Source: Alligator mississippiensis (lineage: Eukaryota > Chordata > Crocodylia > Alligatoridae). Taken from it: DNA of 64,000 nt. Every line of letters begins with the position of its first letter. Positions within the stretch are counted from its first letter, which is position 1. A program made the translations under genes and the position numbers. The notes under the pieces are model-generated. The model was not told where the DNA came from. It worked only from the letters and a program-made list of their open reading frames with translations, and ran no database searches. The DNA lies in NCBI RefSeq assembly GCF_030867095.1, contig NC_081831.1, positions 72,368,716 to 72,432,715 on the forward strand, read 5' to 3'. This document shows positions 50,881 to 63,144 of the stretch, piece after piece.

Positions 50881-51238
50881 TTATGAGCAAGGGGGTAGGG
50901 AACTTTCTAACAGAAAGTTATAATGCTTCCACTTCCAACAGGACCCCCTTAACAGTGGCCTGCGGCCCGGTATTATGGGCAGTGCCCCGGGAAAGCCTCG
51001 CCCGCCCGCCCGCCAGCGCTCCTGGACTCGAGTCCGATTCCTGCGCCCGCCCGCGCCGCTACGCGGTGGGCAGCGCCTAGGACCCATGGAACCCCCCGGC
51101 GGGCGGGACCGCCCCTGCGATTGGCTACGCGGGCAGCGCCCCGCCCCCTCATATGACCGGCCTCTGCACTCTTGCTGCGCCCGCCCGTTTGCTTGCCTCC
51201 GTCTCGGGGATTCCACCGCCGCCGACGCCTACCGGAGC

Positions 51239-51317
51239 ATGGAGCCGCGCTGGTCCCGCTGCGGGCCTCTCCGCCTGCCTCGCCACTCCCTCCTGCTCCT
51301 CCTGTTCTGCGGCGCCG
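51239..51317 (+). CDS. LAMP2: LAMP2 exon 1 coding part: signal peptide
   Basis: It encodes [20 protein letters not shown] then LLFCGA plus G, a basic start followed by a hydrophobic core. The donor is GTGAGT. Its length fits the family; the sequence itself is not conserved with human, as usual for signal peptides. Confidence 0.85.
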
Positions 51318-54300
51318 GTGAGTGGCAGCGGCCGCGGCTCCGCGGGGCCTGCGCGGGCCTGCGCTTGCCCGCTGCTTCGCCTCAGAGCGGACCTGGGCCT
51401 GGCCCCGGGCCTTGAGGGGGGACGGATGGGGGCCGCGAGGGGTCAGAAGGGCTCGGACGGGGGCGCGCGAGGGGCCCGTGACGCGGCGGCACGTGACTCG
51501 GCCGCTTAGCGAGGGGGGGCGGTGCGCACGGCACCTGTCCGGGCTCCCTCTGCCCCAGGCCCGAGACGCGTCCCCGGCTCCCGTGTGCAGGCGCCCGTTG
51601 CATGTATGGCGCTGCGAATGCTCGCGCCATAAATGTAAAGCAGCCCCGCGTGCAGTTAGACCATTGCAAGTGCAAAGTAATCACGAGAATTGTTGTTTTG
51701 CCCCTGCGTGAAAACCCAAAGGCTCCTGCTACACGTCGCGTTCATGGCGCGCCTGCCCCACCCATCGCGTCATGTGTAGACTGGCCCTGTGCGCAAAGCA
51801 GTTCCCGCGCGTGTCGTCGTTGCAGCCCCGGGGGAAAAAACCATAAGGCCCCCTGGGCTCTGCGTTGCGCAGATGGGTCAGTCGTGCCATACATGTAGAC
51901 TGGGCCACAATGCAAAGCAACGATCACCTAATTAACCAGCGGGTCATACAGTACATTTAGACTGGTTGCATGTGCAAAGTAGTTATTGCATGCTAAAAAT
52001 GACTATCCAGCTATAAAAGAGCCAACCAGCTACAAAGTTAGTGCTTGAAAAGGCTAACGTTTCTGCAGCCGTGTTTCGCTTGAGCTTGTAGTGGGGCCCT
52101 AATGCATCAATACAGAACGGGCCATCGTTGGCAGTGGTGTGACCTGAGGAGGTTTCGGGGCCTGTGGTTGAGTCAACAGCATGATGATGTTGCAAAAAAA
52201 CAAGCAAATGTGGTTTGGGGTTTAGAAAGGGAGTCTTTGTTTAGCGCTTCCCAAACCTTGCCACCTGTTCTGGCCTAAATCCAGTTAAGCCTCCACTAAC
52301 TTTCTTAAAAAGTTAAAAACGGGAGGGTCCAAAGGCAAGCATGGAGGATAAAGAAAGGGGCTGGGGACGCATGCTGGAGGCAGGAAGGCTGAAAGAACTA
52401 AGCGTATTTCTAGTTTAGAGGAAAGGAGATTACGGAGGGTCATGAGAGTACTCTTTAAGTAAAGGCTGCTACAGAGAACACGAAGTGTGGCCAGGAGGAA
52501 CACAATGCAATGTGTGCATCTAAATTCGCCCATCTCGATCTTAGGAAAACTATCTTCACTGCAGCAGTAAGATAATGCAACACATGGGCTAGACAAATCA
52601 TGGGCTCACCTTCGTTGAAGGTTTTCTAGAGGCAGGGGGGAAAGGAAGGTTAAGCTAGATAACCTTGAGATCGTGTCCCAGCCCATTCCTCCCTCCTGCT
52701 GACACTTCTCTCAATTGCATTAGTAAATTGAGTTGACAAAAGTGACCTTGTGACAAGAACAAAGACCTGAGTAACTTTTGTTCAAGATAAAGAGAATTAA
52801 TAGGGATGCCATGATTAACCATTATTTGTAGATTTGAGTGTTGTGGTGTAATAGGATTAGGGTTGAAGGACTGCATTGGTTCCAAAAGACTCGGGCTTAA
52901 CCAGTGTCTGTCGATGTGCGGAGTGGCTCGGATGCGTGGTAACTACTCAATTAATCAAGGCTGCTGAAGTGTGCTAATTGGCACACTCCAGCAGCCTCCT
53001 CATCTTGTCTATCAGCATCCCCCGTTCAACAACCTTTAAGCTAAAGCTCCCCCATCACCATTTTGTATCAGCATCCCCACACTTTGTAAGATGCTGCAGG
53101 CATTCTAATTAGAGTGTCTCTCCCAGCTGCTTTAATTAAAATGCCTGCCCCCCCCTTCCCCAGACTGTGAAAACACCCAAGGTAACTCTCGCTTGTGTGG
53201 TGGAAATGGAGAGCAAACCACAAGTGCTGTTTAGCTTGAACACAGAAACTAGTTTTAGAATTAAATCCTTCCTACAGGTGCTTCTGGTTTTCAGTTTAGT
53301 TGCATAAAGTTATGCAGATCTACATTGCACTTGACCTGGTCACCAGTATCTTGAGCCTTGCCCCTATGGAGTGCAGCATGCCTTAGTGTAATATGCCTTC
53401 ATGTAAATGGTGGCGGAGCAGGAAAGATGTTCCCTCCCAAAAAAAATAGTTTTACTTGTTTGAACGTACAAGGAAGTTTCTTTGTTCCTTCCTCTTGTTC
53501 TGGAAGTAGCCGGGCTCCCAGTGTCTGATAACCCTGTGTATTCTAGGATATCCGTGGATATTGAGCTACTAAACTTCAAGAGTACACTTGTCCAGTACCT
53601 CTAAGCTGATTTCAAAATAAAGTGCTTGTGGTTTTATGTTTTGTCAAGTTGCATATTCCTGTGGATGCATGTGCACTATCCATTCTCTGTATTTTTTGGA
53701 AAATAGCCTAAACCAAGGGCCTGCAGCAAAGGAACTGCTCTGCTTTCTTCAGATGATTGTAGACAGGGAAGTTGGAGTACGAGTTCCAAGAGACTAGTCA
53801 GCTGTATTTCCCACCCCCACCACCCTAAATGTGTGGAGGTCATGGATTTGAAACAAAAGAATCTTTTGTTTCAATCTTAGTCCAAGACTGAACATGACTT
53901 CATTCAGGCAGGACCTTAAATGCAACTTACTTATGTAAAGTGCCATATACTTTTTAAACCACCACCTTTCCCTCTTGCACCAGTCTCTTAACTACTTCTA
54001 GCATCTTGCTGCAAGAAATGGAACTATCAAAGGGTTCTGCTTCTTTACAGAGAGAAGGAAGTAGTGATCATATCTTCAGCAAGTGAATTCAAGTGCTCCC
54101 TTCCAGCAACAGAAGCTGCTATGTGCCTGACAGTATGCAAGCAAGAATTATAGCTAAACTTCTGATGGGAGACAGTACACGGATATGATCAAGTACTGGT
54201 AGCCTATGCACATTCCCTGGCACTTGGGCTCTCTATAATGGGTGCTCCGAGTTTAAAATTAAAGCTGTCTAATTAAAATAGTACTAGAGGAGGATGGACA

Positions 54301-57300
54301 AAAATGTAATATAGTGAAGCGTAGACAAGCTTCTTTGGGTAAATCTGATATCTTGTATTAGACCAGCTCAAATAGTTGGAAAAATTTCTTCTTTGCAAAC
54401 TTTTGGGTATAAATACCCTCCGTCAGGCTGAGGAAGCATCTGCAGTTGGTGTGTGTGCTCTTCCTGCATACCAAATGGAGACACTTCCTCAGCTTGACAA
54501 AGGGTATTTATATCTAAAAGCTTGAAAAGATGACATTTTTCCAGCTGTCTGAGTTGGTCTAATAAAAGTTATCAGATTTACCTAAATTACCTTGTCTGCC
54601 TACGTCCTCAGACCAACACAGCTACGCCCTATGCCCCTGTATAGTGTGAAGTGGACATTTCTGAGGAGTTGGGGACTAACATGACTAGAGGTGGGAACAG
54701 AGCTTGATTCCTGTGTTGCCTAAAGTAAAGGAGTGGGTGTGCAGATGAAGGGAACAGGGAGGGAATCCAAAGCTGCTTTGCTCCATTCTGGAGTGAAAGA
54801 GGCTGAATAGTACCCACAAAGTGTAACAGCAAGACACCACTTGCAAGGTGAAGATCTGCAAGTTCTTAATCTAATCATTACCTGAGTGAGGGTAGTCTTG
54901 AAGCACTGCATAGGTCTTCTGCTAATAATACCTAAAGATTTATTATTATTATTTTAATGGTGCTTGCACCCATTTCCAGAAGGGAAGGATCTAGCCCTTT
55001 GTTTCCACATGAATGGAATGATGCTTACTCTTCCAAAAACATAAGGGAGCTACTAGCTTAACCCGTTCTCACTGTTACATTGCTCAGTGTGTTAAGGGAA
55101 ATTTTTGTATCCAGTTCCTTTTATTAAGGACCTACAAAACATTTAAAAAAGAGAATCCCACCCTGCCCTCCAGACTTTCCTTGGTGTGTCATCTTAATTC
55201 TATTTAAAACAACCTATTTGATTTTCTAATGGTTCCTTTTTATACCCTCAGTTTCCCTAATTTGTTTAGGGACTCCCTGTTCACAAGTACAAACTAAATA
55301 CTAAAACCTTAATGAGGCATTGCCATAATGTTTTAATTTGTGACAAATTATTTAGCTTGTATATACCGTCCATTGTAATATGTGGCTCTTTTAAGCTACT
55401 TTCCTAAGCAAAATAAACGTTCTTCCAAGTTTTTTTAAATTGGCAGTTAGTCAACACAGTATTCTTTACCTTTTCAGCAATACTAGATAAAACACAAGAT
55501 CTTAACTTTTCTGCTTTAAATGTAACACCTACATGAGAGGTTTGTATGCTGAATTTCTGTCAGAATTGGGAAGTTGCAAAATTTAATCTGAAAGAACTTG
55601 CTCTGTTCAAAGCATTATGCGATATGATGGAAAAATATTTAAATCTGCAATGAAATATCAGTTTCTTACAAGCAAACAATTGTATGTTACAGGTTTTTTC
55701 CAGTCCCATGCAGTGGAAGTAGAGGTGAAAGATTCCTCCAATGCTACGTGCATATATGCAAAATGGATGATGAGCTTCTTCATAAAATATGAAACAAACA
55801 GTAGTGAATATGTAAGTATTTTGGAGTTAATAGCGCTTGTGATTGCAGAGGATGAATTATTGAAGTTGTCATTGTTTTGTCAATGTTAAAACATCATCTT
55901 GCCACTGGTTCTGATAAAGCTGAAAAACAAATGGAGTATATCTGTGCTAACTAGCTACCCTTGCCTCATCACAAAAGGATTACCAAGGGTTTAATTTGTT
56001 TTAATAATTTGCCTAATTTAAAACGGACAACAGCCTTCAATTCCTATATTTTAAAATGTGAAGCTTGTTTGTTTTGGCCAGGAGGTTCTTGCCTTATCAG
56101 CACAGTGCTGTGATGTTTGGATTAAAAATACTACTGAGCAGTAGAGCAAAATGTCAAGATTTGAGACTTTTTTTTAAAGGGGGAAAAATCTGGGTGTGTT
56201 ATCTGTTTACAGCAAAGTTTGCACTTGAAAAACTGACTTGAAAGCTTTTTCTGAACGCTGTTTGTGAGCATCCTCACCTTCTGTTCTTCTAAAAGTTTTC
56301 CAGCCCTTCTTTCTCACACTTTAAAATGTGAACTGAATCTAAATGGACTCGGATACGTTCCTGAGTCTCAATTGCTTCAGTGCTTCTTACTCATAGCTAT
56401 TGTTCTGCTAGAAAGATGTAAGGCTTCATGGCTGCTGTTCAGAGCTGCGCCCAGCAGTGAAAGCAATAAGACTCACCTCTGTTGCATTGTTGAGGAGTTT
56501 GAGCTTCAGCTTCCCCAATACCATTCCTCCAGCTTCTAGGTTAATTTCCTTGCTAGTAGAGTAAACCAAAACTACTGTGATGACCATGTGGTTTTTTCTA
56601 AAGTCAAGCACCACACTTTTGGGTTCAGTTTTGAGAGAAGTGGTTTTTTTTACTGAATATAAATTAGTTTACTGCAGATAAGGTCCTTGAACTACTGTTG
56701 CCTTTTCAGTTACTGGGTTTTCCTGTGAGATTTTTACAAAGATCCAAAGCATTAAATGCCCTTAAAACAAACCAAAAACAACAACAAAAAACTGTGCTTG
56801 AGGCTCACCCTGTTGTCCACAGCCCAAACTTCCATGTTAGTCTGATGCTTTTTTAGTTGAATAGAAATTGTTTACAGGTTAAAATGTAGCTGTTTAATAG
56901 AAAACTGCCTGTCTGATTTTGCTTTGGGATTCACACTTCATGTGATTGGATTCAGGATTTTTCCTGTAACAGCCCTGATTCAGAAGTTCAATATCCAATT
57001 TTTTTCTTGCCTTTTTGGTTTGGGGGTTTTCTAGGAGGAAGGCAAGTCAACTATGAGAACTATTCTGACAGTTACTATTTCTAATGAGACACTAACTTTG
57101 AAACATTTTGGATTCAGCCTTCATTTTGACCAGTTTCCAGTGAGAGACAGGCAGGCTTCCAGCAGAACTCTTCATGGTTTTCTGCCAGCTCACTTTGGGT
57201 TGTTTCATGGCTCTTTGGCTGTCAGAGGGACCTGCCAGAGGGACTACTTGAGAACTGAGTACCCAAGGCTTCCCTGCTCTGCAATGGACCCAGGGGTCTG

Positions 57301-60300
57301 AAAGACGCAACTTAACATGGGACTTTTAAGGCTTCAGAACTTTTATCCTGCCTTCAACTTCAATAGTGGGTGATGTGGGCCATCCAACCATCATGGCCCT
57401 TCCTCCATGTGAGCTGAGCCTGTGACCATGCTAAAATTAGGGGCATACCAATGAAGACTCTTTTTTTTGCTGATTTTTTTTTTTTTTTTTTTTTTTATTA
57501 ACTAGTGATATCATCTGATACTGATCCGATTGCCAATTATGTAGCCCAGCAGCTAGGAGAACAGTGTCCTGGCTAGTAAGTCTATTGGGGTGGGGGAGAA
57601 GAGGCAGGAGTGGGCGAGGCCCCCATGGTGAGCGAGGGAGTAGGGCTGGGGCAGGTAGTCCGTCAGAGCAGGGGGAGGGGCAGGTGGGTGGCACCCCAGG
57701 ATGTGCACATCCTGGGGAAGGCATGGAGGGCATGTGCCCCCCCAGACTTGTGCATGGGGCAAGGGTGGGCTGCCTGTTGCAGCCTCTTGTTGAGGTGGCT
57801 GGACTGAGGCTACACTTAGGGTGGGGGCAGGTGGTGGTGCTGGGAGGGGGTGTTACAGGGTGGGCTACAGCCACCCCAAAATTTACCATGGCCCCCCTTC
57901 CAACACTGCTGCTGCTGCATATTTCAAGCACACCCCCGCCGCGATGTGCCAGGAAGAGGTTGCAGCAGGCAGCCTGCTCTCATCCCACATACAAATCCAG
58001 GGGGCATATGCCCCCCATAGTTCCCCTGGGGGTGCACACAGCAGCAGGAGCTGCCCCTAAATGAGTTGCCCATGGCTCTATCCCACAGCCCACCCTGGCT
58101 AGGCAGCACCTACCCCAGCCCCATTCCCTGCCTCACTGAGGGAACCTTGATCTTGCCCCATCTCCTGCCCCTCCCAGACTTGCTGGCCAGATGCTGCTCT
58201 CCGTGCTGCCAGGCTGCACTCCTGGCTGCATGCATGCTGCAGCTGTGCACATGCACACAGCATTTACCTGTGACATTATCAACCACATCGGCCAAATAGC
58301 CAATTGCCAAAGATGTCAATTTTCATTTTATCAGTGCCAATACAATACGGACTGACTTTTATTGGTGCACTGTTACTTAAAATTGGAGCAATGTGGTAAT
58401 AGGTGAAAATTCTTTAGAAAGAGAGGACATGGTATTTTTGTAAGTGCGGCATGAAAGGGAAGGGAGCCTGTAAAGCATTTGATTTGTTTTGCAGCAAATT
58501 TGAACATGTTTAAGCTTAACATTGCTACAGGTAGTTGTTCTTATTTCCTTTTAAACTGCAGGGGCATACTTTGAGGACATAGAACAAATTATTTGTCTCT
58601 TTCTAGCTAGTAGTAGGTTTCATATTACAAGAGCTTTATCGACTTGTGGGGACCTCTTCACAGACTGGATCTGGCCATCTCATCCAGCATAAGGGAGTGG
58701 TCTCTCAGACTGCTGCCACTGCTGTAGAGTCTGTTTCTCTACAGTCTGAGTCTCCTTTGCTACAGTGAGGCTGGGAACTGGGGAGCCAGCTGCTTGGAGG
58801 GAGAGGGAGCAGAAACTTTCATCACTGGGTGACCCAGGCCAACAAAAGACTGCCTTCCCTTGTAGTGCTGGCCTTGTAACTACCTTTCCAATCTCTTCCT
58901 GCAACTACATGACTCTTCTGTGTTATCTTGCTACACCGCTTAAGTCCATAATATGATTTTGAGCGAGGCCATATAACTGATTCTGGACACGTGCTATTCA
59001 AATGGAGTTACATTAACCAAACATTGTGCTTGGCTTGACTGATCAGCGAAGCACTTGAAGCTCTTGTTTAAACATTAGCTCTACTTGAAAGACCACCTAC
59101 ACTTTTTGGTTAGACACTTCAAATATCAGTCTCATGACTGAATCTAATGCAGAATTTTTCTAACTTTAGGTTGTGGTAACCTTTAAACCAGGGGTGGGCA
59201 AAATGCGGCCCGGAGGCCAGATGCAGCCTGCCAAGCCATCCTATTCAGCCTGCCTAAAAATATTTAGAAAATTAATATTAATCTGCCCTAGACTGCCTGT
59301 CATGCAGCCCTCAATAGCTTGCCAAAACTCAGTAAGTGACCCTCTGCCCAAAATAATTGCCCGCCCCCGCTTTAAACAGTAGGTATGGTAGAGTAATCTA
59401 TTTAACATGTCCATGAAACAGTCTGTGGGTAAAACTACAAAACAAAATAGAATTTTTGCAAGCTTCCACTTTAGCTGCAGCAGGACTATTAAATTCTAAA
59501 TGGAAATTCCTGGATGAGGAAAGGAGACAATATCTGTTTGTCTAAACTTTTTCTTCTAGAGAAATGCAACCTTACACGTATCTCCCAATGTGACACATGA
59601 TGGAAGCACCTGTGGGAATGAAACATTTGCTCCACTCTTGGCAGTTCAGTTTGGAGCAGGTCATTTTTGGAGCATCAACTTCACAAAGACTAATGGAACT
59701 TACCAAGGAAGTATTATTACATTTACCTACAACACCAATGATGCTGCTGTATTTCAGGATGCTAAAAAAAGAGGTAAGACCAACTGGATTTTGAATTATG
59801 ATTAATGGTGACTTCCATCAAAAAACTCCCATGTGGTAACTTTTATAAATGTTGTATGTCTTCATATAGTGTACCATCCTCTTTCATTGTTGATGTAGCT
59901 CATTTTTACACTCTCTCTTTCTTCTTGTGTCTCAAATGGATGAGCTTCGTATTGATTTTTGCACCCCCCTTCCATGAATGCATAGTAGATTTGACCACTA
60001 CTGCTTCTAGTTCCTGTAGCTTTAACAGAAGGTGATTTAGGGAAACTAGCATAACTGTTTTATCAAGTAATACTCTTCCTTAATCTTGATTGGAGAAAAC
60101 TCTCTAAGCACATGCAGAATTTAATACCTATAGATTTACATCTTTGCAATAAAGAACACTTGACTAAGCAGTTTCTGTCACTTCCCAGAGTATACAACAA
60201 AAACTAAGGTCCTGATTTTTGTTCACTTTTTTTTTTTTTTTTTTTTAATAACCTGCTAGGGAAAAAAAAATGTTTATTTGTAGACCACCACCCTCTTCAA

Positions 60301-63144
60301 TTATTATATTTAGAGGGTTTTTTTGTATGCTATATATCACTCAACTCTTCCAAGTATACAGTGTGTAGGAGTAGCATTTTATAAAAAGATTTTCTCTGTG
60401 GAAATCCCTTGTACCTTAACTCCCTCGACTCTCTAGAATTGATTTTTATTTATGTGTTCTTGCAATTTGTGAGTACTAAACTGTCTTCACTTACAGGACC
60501 AGTTACTATTGTTGTAAATGACACCATGCACCCAGTTCAACTAAACAGGGTCTACAAGTGTCATCATAACGAATCTATCGAAGCAGAAAATGTTACACAG
60601 TCTTTCTGGGATGTCACCCTGCAGGCTTTTGTTCAAAATGGCACAGTCAGTAAAAACGGTGAGTCACTTCATTGCAATATTAAAGTAATCACGGACAGTG
60701 TTAACCAACAGAAATCCTGAAGTAGCAAGATGGCTAGCACTTTTAGTGAATCTCTTTCAAGACTCAATACTGGTATAAACGTGTTTGTCCTAGTTCACTA
60801 ACTTCTGATCTGGAAACCAGGTTAATACAGTAGGTCTGCTTAGAAGCAGCCTGTATATTACTGAAGACTAGTCAAAGTACTTTACCTGGTAAGATGTTCT
60901 TTATTAGAAATCATTTGTATCATTAAGTACGCTGATATTTGAGACTTGTTTTAATACTTGGACGAGATCATTAGCATGTCCAAAGCTGCAACAGATTTGG
61001 AAATCTCTGTCTGTTTGCATTTTGTCATTGGAAGAAATACTGCTGTTCTGTCCAGGATTTGAGCATGGTTTCTCCCTCTTTAGATGGATGACTTAGCAGT
61101 TTGAGGGTTCCATAGCAAGTCAATAAATGTTGCACTTCTCAAAGGCTCAATTTTTCTTTTCCTTTTTTTTGCTCTTTGTAACGCCAGTAATCTAATTTGT
61201 AGCTGCTTCTGTCCACTTCATCTCCAAAGATCAAGAGGTATCCATTTATGAGCTGTGCTATTCCGTAACAAACTGTGGCCAGTCTATGTATTCCAGTCTT
61301 AACCGTGCCTCACTCCCCTCTTCTATTCCCAGTTCATCTTGATTTGCAAAGCAGTTCTGTCTAAAACACTGCAGTCTTTGGAATATAGTCTGCATTTAAT
61401 ACTAAAGTCTTAACTGTTTGTTTTAAACTGGGTGAGCAGGAGACTGTCTTGCTGGATTTAGAAAGCCAAATACCTCCTCTACAAACTCTTAGAAGCGGAA
61501 CTACTAATGAATAAACCCTTTGTAATGTCTCTTGTTAAAATAACAGTTAACAATGTATGCAACTTTTTTTTTTTTTTTAGAGTCTATCTGTGATGCTGAT
61601 ACACCTACTCTTGCACCCACTTCTGTGTCCCCTGTTGTCAACTTAACTACAGCATCTACCACTTCCTCACCTGCACCAACCACAACTCCCAAACCAGTGG
61701 AAAAACCAGTACCAGGAAACTACTCTCTCAAAAATGGCAATCAGACCTGTTTCCTGGCCACTATGGGGCTGCAGCTGAATGCCTCCCAAGAAAAGGTGCC
61801 TCTCCAAATCTTTAAGTGAAACAAGAAAGGTGTTTTGAATATATCCATACTTGTGTACAGCTAGGGTTAGGCATTCCTACTTGTACAACAGCTGTATGAA
61901 ATTACTATTAGTCTTGTATATGTGACCACTTTATTATACACAGCAGACTGATAGATAGTATCTTGCTTCAAACATTTTAACCCAGTATAATATAGCAGCT
62001 TCCTGGGGAAAAACTTCCTTGAAAACCTGCTGTTTCAATGTCTTCTTCATGTTGGGACTTGCAGATGTTCTGCTTCCTGCAGAGGGAGCCCAAGCTTAGG
62101 CATCTGATTGCCAGGACTATGCTGCTGTTGGATGCATACAATAAAGGAATCATACTCTGTAAGAGCTGAAAAGGGGAGAGCAGACTCGGTGGGAAAAGCA
62201 GAACAAATTTAGAAACTTTATTGAATGTTTTTATATATAGTAATATGGCTTTGTACAGATTGAAGATACAGAATCCCATGCATAGATGCACATAGTTGGA
62301 GTATGTTGGTGCAATCCAAGGCATGTAGTTGGTCAAGCAGCCTACATTAACCCAGGATAGAAGGGAATCATAAGAGCAGTACTCGGCCATGAATTGTCAT
62401 ATTTTAAAATAACGTGGTTAGCTGACACTGCATAGTCAGTAGCATGAAGACCATGAACTAAGCAGCAATGTAGGGAGAACCTTCTGATCAGCAGTAGTAA
62501 ATAGTCTTTGCATAGTTAAACCCTTTTTGTGACTGACCTATTTGACTCTTAATTTTAGCCTTCTGTGATCAACATTAACCCCAAAACAACCCACGTCACT
62601 GGGAGTTGTGGAAATACATCTGCTACTCTGAAACTGAATGATTCCAACAGCAGATTTATTGATTTCGTATTTGTTGTTGTAAGTAACTCGCAGTTGAAAC
62701 TTTTTTTTTTTTTTGTAAATAGTGCCCATTCATATTATAAGTAATTAAAGGTGCTTTTAAGAGGTGCATTTTGAAGTCAGTGTTATGATAATTATGGGCA
62801 GGGAAACGGTTGGTTAACTGACTGCCGAACTCCTCGGCATATAAGAATTCTGTAGTATCCAGTAACATCCAATGTACTAAGCATTGTTAGCACTAAGAAT
62901 TAGCAATACTAGGATTATAAATACTAGGAATTAGCACTACTGTAGATCTCTTCCAGGTCATGTTTTAAGCTTTAACTATGGAACTCTTATGTATACTTGT
63001 GTCTGAGAACCCATAAACTGCTCCCACACTTCTTACACTAAAATGTTTTTTTGCCTCTTAAACAGAAAAACACAAGTGCAAATACACAAAGGTTTTATCT
63101 AAAAGAAGTGAACATCATGCTGTTTGTCTCTACAAATGGTTCTG
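51239..63144 (+). CDS. LAMP2: LAMP2, first seven exons (3' end beyond window)
   Basis: LAMP2 is a heavily glycosylated type I membrane protein of lysosomes, needed for lysosome stability, autophagosome fusion and, in one splice form, chaperone-mediated autophagy (family knowledge). Seven exons give 329 codons plus one base without a frame break. The order is: signal peptide (residues 1-26, [11 protein letters not shown] core); first lumenal domain with cysteines 46/84 and 159/195; a Pro/Thr/Ser hinge at about 198-235; then the start of the second lumenal domain with cysteines 248 and 280. Many N-X-S/T sites are visible (NAT, NSS, NVT, NET, NFT, NGT and others). Remembered human LAMP2 shares YAKWQMNF-, [10 protein letters not shown]-, [12 protein letters not shown]-, INPNTTHSTGSC- and RFYLKEVNI-like blocks. 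Position next to CUL4B favours LAMP2 over LAMP1. The ATG has a strong context (A at -3, G at +4). The alternative last exons are not in the window. Confidence 0.94.
51488..51497 (+). promoter_or_regulatory. CLEAR-like E-box in LAMP2 intron 1
   Basis: GGCACGTGAC is, read on the other strand, GTCACGTGCC. It matches the TFEB/TFE3 CLEAR consensus GTCACGTGAC at 9 of 10 positions around a CACGTG core. It lies 171 bp into intron 1, within the CpG island. LAMP2 is not among the strongest CLEAR genes, but lysosomal genes commonly have such sites near the start. Binding is inferred. Confidence 0.55.
52905..53175. repeat. Possible MITE-like repeat in LAMP2 intron 1
   Basis: It contains 'caattaatcaaggctgctga' and 'gtgctaattggcacactcc' (a short palindrome) and a later AATTAGAGTGTCTC, similar in style to 29270-29632. 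Limits and family are uncertain. Confidence 0.35.
54321..54630. repeat. Palindromic interspersed repeat in LAMP2 intron 1
   Basis: The left arm begins GTAGACAAG, then 'gggtaaatctgatatc' and 'tattagaccag'. The right arm carries 'ctgagttggtctaataaaag', 'atcagatttacct' and CCTTGTCTGCCTAC, the same blocks inverted. The centre (GGTATAAATACCCTCCGTCA against GACAAAGGGTATTTATATC) is inverted too. One-arm fragment at 14992-15100. It is likely a non-autonomous DNA element; the family is not named. Confidence 0.65.
55693..55811 (+). CDS. LAMP2: LAMP2 exon 2
   Basis: It encodes (G)[19 protein letters not shown] through YETNSSEY, including [10 protein letters not shown]. The acceptor is TTACAG and the donor GTAAGT. 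Confidence 0.92.
57438..58375. mobile_element. Foldback hAT-type element, copy 3, in LAMP2 intron 2
   Basis: The 938-bp element starts TAGGGGCATACCAATG and ends TATTGGTGCACTGTTA. Flanks GCTAAAAT and CTTAAAAT agree at 6 of 8 positions. The GC-rich interior is again an imperfect palindrome (around 57600-57880 against 57890-58170) and non-coding. A poly(T) run of 25-plus bases near its left end is probably a later expansion. Confidence 0.85.
59189..59369. mobile_element. Short hAT MITE with perfect 8-bp duplication
   Basis: This 181-bp element starts CAGGGGTGGGCAAA and ends TTGCCCGCCCCCG. It is flanked by CTTTAAAC on both sides (59181-59188 and 59370-59377). The 'gcggcccggaggccagatgc' inner block is typical of short amniote hAT MITEs. 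Confidence 0.9.
59560..59773 (+). CDS. LAMP2: LAMP2 exon 3
   Basis: It encodes [20 protein letters not shown] through VFQDAKKR plus G. It holds Cys84, expected to pair with Cys46. The acceptor is TTCTAG and the donor GTAAGA. Confidence 0.93.
60497..60658 (+). CDS. LAMP2: LAMP2 exon 4
   Basis: It encodes (G)[19 protein letters not shown] through [11 protein letters not shown] plus G. Cys159 is followed in the next exon by its likely partner Cys195. The acceptor is TTACAG and the donor GTGAGT. Confidence 0.94.
61581..61795 (+). CDS. LAMP2: LAMP2 exon 5: hinge and start of second lumenal domain
   Basis: It encodes (E)[19 protein letters not shown], then a Pro/Thr/Ser-rich hinge, then [20 protein letters not shown] and K. 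The acceptor has an unbroken run of 15-16 T. The donor GTGCCT is weak, but it is the only junction that joins in frame to PSVININP. Confidence 0.9.
62559..62678 (+). CDS. LAMP2: LAMP2 exon 6
   Basis: Forty codons, [20 protein letters not shown] through DFVFVV, matching the family core INPNTTHSTGSC and YLDFVFAV. The acceptor is TTTTAG and the donor GTAAGT. Confidence 0.94.
63066..63144 (+). CDS. LAMP2: LAMP2 exon 7
   Basis: It encodes [20 protein letters not shown] and VSTNGS plus G. The acceptor is AAACAG and the donor GTAAGA. The next exon is not seen before the window ends. Confidence 0.93.

Larger units (their letters stand above)
50340..51560 (+). promoter_or_regulatory. LAMP2 CpG-island promoter
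   Basis: A CpG-rich block covers LAMP2 exon 1, interrupted by an AT-rich hAT insertion at 50632-50880. Close to the gene are a GC box region (GGGCGGGACCGCCCC near 51101-51115) and an inverted CCAAT box (GATTGG at 51119-51124), about 115-140 bp before the ATG. No TATA box is seen. Confidence 0.7.
51318..55692 (+). other. LAMP2 intron 1
   Basis: A 4.4-kb intron with a CpG-rich start, a possible MITE around 52905-53175 and a palindromic repeat at 54321-54630. No gene was recognised inside. Confidence 0.65.
55812..59559 (+). other. LAMP2 intron 2
   Basis: A 3.7-kb intron holding the third foldback hAT copy (57438-58375) and a short hAT MITE (59189-59369). No gene was recognised. Confidence 0.7.
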
